Below are positions 60,859 through 64,000 of a stretch of DNA of 64,000 bases, in pieces. The stretch comes from TMED14 sp002167805 (GTDB lineage Bacteria; Bacteroidota; Bacteroidia; Flavobacteriales; Schleiferiaceae), in assembly GCA_965655795.1 (NCBI GenBank), contig CBFHHY010000004.1, forward strand, positions 1-64,000, read 5' to 3'. Position numbers and translations under genes: made by a program. Below the pieces are notes generated by a model. That model made no database searches. It was given only the letters and a program-made list of their open reading frames with translations, and was not told where the DNA came from. Positions within the stretch are counted from its first letter, which is position 1; each line of letters opens with the position of its first letter.

Positions 60859-62145
60859 TTGAGACAAAATCATCAGAAGCGTTTCCGATTTTTATACTTG
60901 GGTGTAACGGTATTATTTTTTTTATTGATATGGGTTTTAGCGAGATCTTGCGCGGGTGGGAGTAGTTTATCTGAATCTTTCAATTTAAAAACTGAACCAA
61001 AGAAGGTCTATGGAATTTCTCTGGGTGAATACTCAGCAAACAAATACCTTGTCAAGAAGGATGAAGCATTTGGTAACGTTATGGACAATCTTGGAATTCC
61101 CTACAGAAGGGTTTTAAGATTATTAGAAATCTCCAAAAAGGAATTTGATCCTAGAATGTGGCGTTATGGTGATAAGTATTGGGTTTTTAAAAGACTAGAC
61201 TCATCAAAAGTTGCGGATTATTTTATTTATGAATCGTCAGACACAGAGTACGTTCTGTTTCATCTTCAAGATAGTTTATATGTTAAAAAGGTAATTAGAC
61301 CTACAAAAATTTCAAACCGTGTGGTTTCAGGAATAATAGAGAGCTCCCTTTATGAAACACTCTCGGAACAAAATGTTTCCCCCGCAATAGCGGTCAGGTT
61401 AAGTGAGGTTTACGCATGGACAATTGATTTTTTTCGAATTCAAAAAGGCGATAGGTTTGAAGTCATATTTGAAGAGAGATATGTTGATGACACACTTTTT
61501 GTTGGAACTGGAAGAATTTTAGGCGCTCGTTTCGTCCATTTTGGAAAAGAGTTTTATTCTTTTTATTTCGAGGATGATAAAAGCGGTATTCGTGATTTTT
61601 ACAGTGAAAAAGGAGAAGGGTTAAAAAGAATGTTTTTAAAGGCCCCTTTGGAATTTGCCAGAATTACGTCTCGTTACACTAAAAAAAGATTTCATCCCGT
61701 TCAAAAAAGATGGAAAGCTCATCTTGGTACAGATTATGCGGCTCCTCGAGGCACACCGATATTAGCTACGGCAAGTGGAACTGTAATTGCCTCAACCTAT
61801 AATCGGTCAAATGGAAACTATGTAAAGATTCGTCATAATGGCACCTATACTACCCAGTATCTCCATATGACCAAAAGGGCTAAAGGTATTCGCAAAGGGG
61901 TCTATGTTGAGCAAGGACAGGTTATTGGTTATGTGGGTTCTACTGGATTGGCTACAGGCCCCCACGTTTGCTATCGTTTTTGGAAAAACGGAAAACAAGT
62001 GGATCCTCTGAAAGAACCTCTGAAACGAACGGAACCTTTACCAAGAGAATTATGGAAAGATTTCGAGAAAACAATCGAACCAGTAAAATATAAACTAGAT
62101 TCAATAGTTGAATTATCAATTTCAGAAGCCACTGGGATTAAATGA
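60859..62145 (+). CDS. M23-family peptidoglycan peptidase
   Basis: 428 residues from TTG at 60859; after the in-frame stop at 60832 there is no ATG before it. One N-terminal membrane helix (about 11-28) anchors the protein. A LysM/OapA-like middle (about 60-110) precedes the metallopeptidase domain (about 285-385) with His288 and Asp292 in HLGTDYA, His336 in YLHM, and His369. Where the usual HxH has a second His (a zinc ligand), this protein has Cys371 (HVCYRF). It is probably a cell-wall endopeptidase or a regulator of one. Its end overlaps the convergent leuS by 8 bases. Confidence 0.88.
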   Translation: MRQNHQKRFRFLYLGVTVLFFLLIWVLARSCAGGSSLSESFNLKTEPKKVYGISLGEYSANKYLVKKDEAFGNVMDNLGIPYRRVLRLLEISKKEFDPRMWRYGDKYWVFKRLDSSKVADYFIYESSDTEYVLFHLQDSLYVKKVIRPTKISNRVVSGIIESSLYETLSEQNVSPAIAVRLSEVYAWTIDFFRIQKGDRFEVIFEERYVDDTLFVGTGRILGARFVHFGKEFYSFYFEDDKSGIRDFYSEKGEGLKRMFLKAPLEFARITSRYTKKRFHPVQKRWKAHLGTDYAAPRGTPILATASGTVIASTYNRSNGNYVKIRHNGTYTTQYLHMTKRAKGIRKGVYVEQGQVIGYVGSTGLATGPHVCYRFWKNGKQVDPLKEPLKRTEPLPRELWKDFEKTIEPVKYKLDSIVELSISEATGIK

Positions 62146-64000
62146 TTACTAGATTGACAATTCTCTTGGGTACAATGATTATTTTTTTTATTGATTTTCC
62201 TTGAATATAGTTTTGAGTCTTTTCGTGATTTAATACCTCCTGTTCAATTTCTTTCGCTTTCATGTCAAACCTAACTTCTATGAAGAACCGTGTTTTCCCA
62301 TTAAATTGTACGGGATATTTAATTAAATCTTCCTGCAAATATTCATTATTGCAAATCGGAAACGGTTCCCGAGAGATACTGGTTTCACCTCCTAATAATT
62401 CCCATATTTCCTCAGCCAAATGGGGTGCAAATGGCGATAAAATAATGGTAAAAGCCTTTAAAGAATTTGTATGAATTTCCTTCAATCCTGTTAGATCGTT
62501 TACGGCGATCATCATGGCTGAAATTGAAGTATTAAAAGATAAAGAGTCCATGTCTCGAGTTACTTTATCTATAAGTTTATGCACGATTTTCTTTTCTCCC
62601 AAGGATTCAATATCCGACCTATCTTTCTCAAGTAACCTATATGATTTACGTAAAAATCCTGTGATCCCATTTATGCCTTTGGTATCCCAGGGTTTAGACT
62701 GCGTAATTGGACCCAAAAACATTTCATAAAGTCTAAGGGCATCAGCTCCATAATCATCACATATTGAATCCGGACTGATTACATTATGTTTTGATTTGGA
62801 CATTTTTTCTACTTCTCTCTCAACAGTCAAAATACCGTCATTAAGTTCAAACTCTGAATTTTTATATTCGGGGAGCCAGTTTTTAAATCCAGATATGTTT
62901 AATTCATTTCGCTCATTGATTAATTTAATATCCACTGGAATACGCTGAGTTAAACGCCCTTTTATTGAATTTGAAGAGACATACGTTTGGCTATTATTCA
63001 AACGATGAACAAAAGCAGAGACCCCCTGAATCATGCCTTGATTTACCATTTTTTTGAATGGTTCTGAAAATGGAATGAGCTCAAGGTCAAACAAAAAATT
63101 AGACCAAAATCGAGAATACAACAAATGGCCTGTGCTATGTTCTGAACCGCCAACGTAAACGTCAACTTGATTCCAGTAATTAATTTTCTTTTGGTCGGCA
63201 AAAGTGGTTGAATTTTTTGGATCCATAAACCTTAAAAAATACCATGAGCTCGCAGCCCAGCCTGGCATAGTGGTTGTCTCTCTAATTAGATTTTTAGATA
63301 AATTCCAATCTTTTGCACGTGCTAAAGGAGGATCTCCGTCTTTTGTCGGTAAAAAGCTATCTACTTCAGGGAGTTTTAATGGCAATTCAGATAAGTCAAT
63401 AGTCTCCGGCACTCCATCTCGATATACAATAGGTATTGGCTCTCCCCAATACCTTTGTCTGCCAAAAACCGCATCTCTAAGACGATATTGAACATGAGGC
63501 CTACCCCAATTATTTTTTTTCATATTCTCAAGAGCCTCCGATATAGCGTCTTTCACCTCATAGCCATTTAAAAAATTGCTATTGATTATTTCCCCCTCTT
63601 TTCCTTCTAACGCCGATTTTTGCACATCTCCACCATCGACAACTTGAATTATGGGTAATTTAAAGTGCTTTGCAAACCTCCAATCTCGCCCATCATGACC
63701 AGGTACGGCCATTATCGCTCCTGAACCATACCCTAATAGTACATAGTCAGATGTCCAAATAGGTATTTTCTCCCCGGTTACTGGATGCTTTGCATAACTT
63801 CCTGTAAAAGCACCTGAAATATTTTTGACATTTGTTTGACGTTCCCGTTCACTTCTTTTTTTGGATGTTTTTTGATAAGATTCAATCTCTTTTTTTTGAG
63901 AAGGAATTGTAATCTCTTTTATAATTGAGTGCTCTGGAGCAACAACTAAAAAACTTACTCCAAAAATGGTATCAGGCCTTGTAGTGAATACTTCAATACT
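62138..64000 (-). CDS. leuS: Leucyl-tRNA synthetase (5' end outside window)
   Basis: 620 residues of the C-terminal part; the frame is open through the window edge. It begins inside the editing domain, with TTRPDT and GSGAIMAVPGHDGRDWRFA, where the conserved Asp is present. The catalytic core, the KMSKS loop (MSKSKHNVISPD) and the helical anticodon-binding domain follow. It charges tRNA-Leu. The upstream portion (HIGH motif) is beyond base 64000. The stop overlaps the M23 gene tail by 8 bases. Confidence 0.96.
   Translation of the reverse strand, partial: SIEVFTTRPDTIFGVSFLVVAPEHSIIKEITIPSQKKEIESYQKTSKKRSERERQTNVKNISGAFTGSYAKHPVTGEKIPIWTSDYVLLGYGSGAIMAVPGHDGRDWRFAKHFKLPIIQVVDGGDVQKSALEGKEGEIINSNFLNGYEVKDAISEALENMKKNNWGRPHVQYRLRDAVFGRQRYWGEPIPIVYRDGVPETIDLSELPLKLPEVDSFLPTKDGDPPLARAKDWNLSKNLIRETTTMPGWAASSWYFLRFMDPKNSTTFADQKKINYWNQVDVYVGGSEHSTGHLLYSRFWSNFLFDLELIPFSEPFKKMVNQGMIQGVSAFVHRLNNSQTYVSSNSIKGRLTQRIPVDIKLINERNELNISGFKNWLPEYKNSEFELNDGILTVEREVEKMSKSKHNVISPDSICDDYGADALRLYEMFLGPITQSKPWDTKGINGITGFLRKSYRLLEKDRSDIESLGEKKIVHKLIDKVTRDMDSLSFNTSISAMMIAVNDLTGLKEIHTNSLKAFTIILSPFAPHLAEEIWELLGGETSISREPFPICNNEYLQEDLIKYPVQFNGKTRFFIEVRFDMKAKEIEQEVLNHEKTQNYIQGKSIKKIIIVPKRIVNLVII

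Overview
The window is AT-rich chromosomal DNA from a member of the Bacteroidota, most likely a marine or aquatic flavobacterium-like organism. Several independent signs agree. There are type IX secretion system (T9SS) cargo and partners: a giant SprB-like adhesin with a gliding-associated C-terminal domain, a PorP/SprF protein, a PorV/PorQ-family barrel, and several proteins with C-terminal sorting domains. There is a TonB-dependent receptor with a carboxypeptidase-regulatory N-terminal domain. TAnnTTTG promoter -7 elements are present, the housekeeping set is typical of the phylum (membrane pyrophosphatase, GH3-like enzyme, DUF151-UVR protein, deoxynucleoside kinase), and one tRNA-Gly(GCC) lacks an encoded CCA end. 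The genus cannot be fixed from the sequence alone. I see no insertion sequence, prophage or CRISPR array.

Layout. (1) 1-20069, + strand: the C-terminal 4317 residues of a giant repetitive surface adhesin, then a tightly coupled run of cell-envelope genes: PorP/SprF-like barrel, PD40-like propeller protein, large lipoprotein, DUF5723-like barrel, two unrecognised proteins, and an acidic-repeat barrel, ending at a strong terminator. (2) 20254-23477, +: tig-clpP-clpX. (3) 28428-23486, -: etfB, etfA, DUF151-UVR, CNT nucleoside transporter, thyA, folA, with overlaps or gaps of only a few bases. (4) 28521-41841, both strands: pdhB, hppA, deoxynucleoside kinase, GH3 homologue, DUF2797, queuosine-precursor transporter, sppA, folK, OmpA-like lipoprotein, a SpoU-family methyltransferase and mutS. 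(5) 41860-42006: a compact tRNA-Gly unit. (6) 58085-42029, -: a 16-kb secretion and outer-membrane cluster holding an exo/endonuclease-phosphatase (EEP), three large secreted beta-rich proteins, two lipoproteins, a TonB-dependent receptor, a PorV/PorQ-type barrel and a cupredoxin/lamin-tail/OB-fold protein. (7) 58363-64000: a PhoB-type response regulator with a histidine kinase that has no sensor domain, tryptophan 2,3-dioxygenase, an M23 peptidase, and the 3' part of leuS on the - strand.

How the genes work together. In region 1 the adhesin, its PorP/SprF partner and the following envelope proteins look like one surface-structure operon: the CHU_C-type C-terminus marks the adhesin for T9SS export and the PorP-like protein is probably its dedicated outer-membrane partner. 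In region 6 the domains that are often fused in large extracellular nucleases (lamin-tail, OB-fold, EEP) sit on separate secreted polypeptides, next to a TonB receptor and opposite a PhoB-type two-component system. I propose, as inference only, an extracellular nucleic-acid or phosphate scavenging system. This is the strongest candidate here for an undescribed system, with the adhesin operon second.

No gene-free stretch exceeds 300 bases. The longest (58086-58362) is described as a regulatory region. Several starts were moved inward from the longest open frame: pdhB, thyA, the 18038 gene and the 52442-54664 gene.
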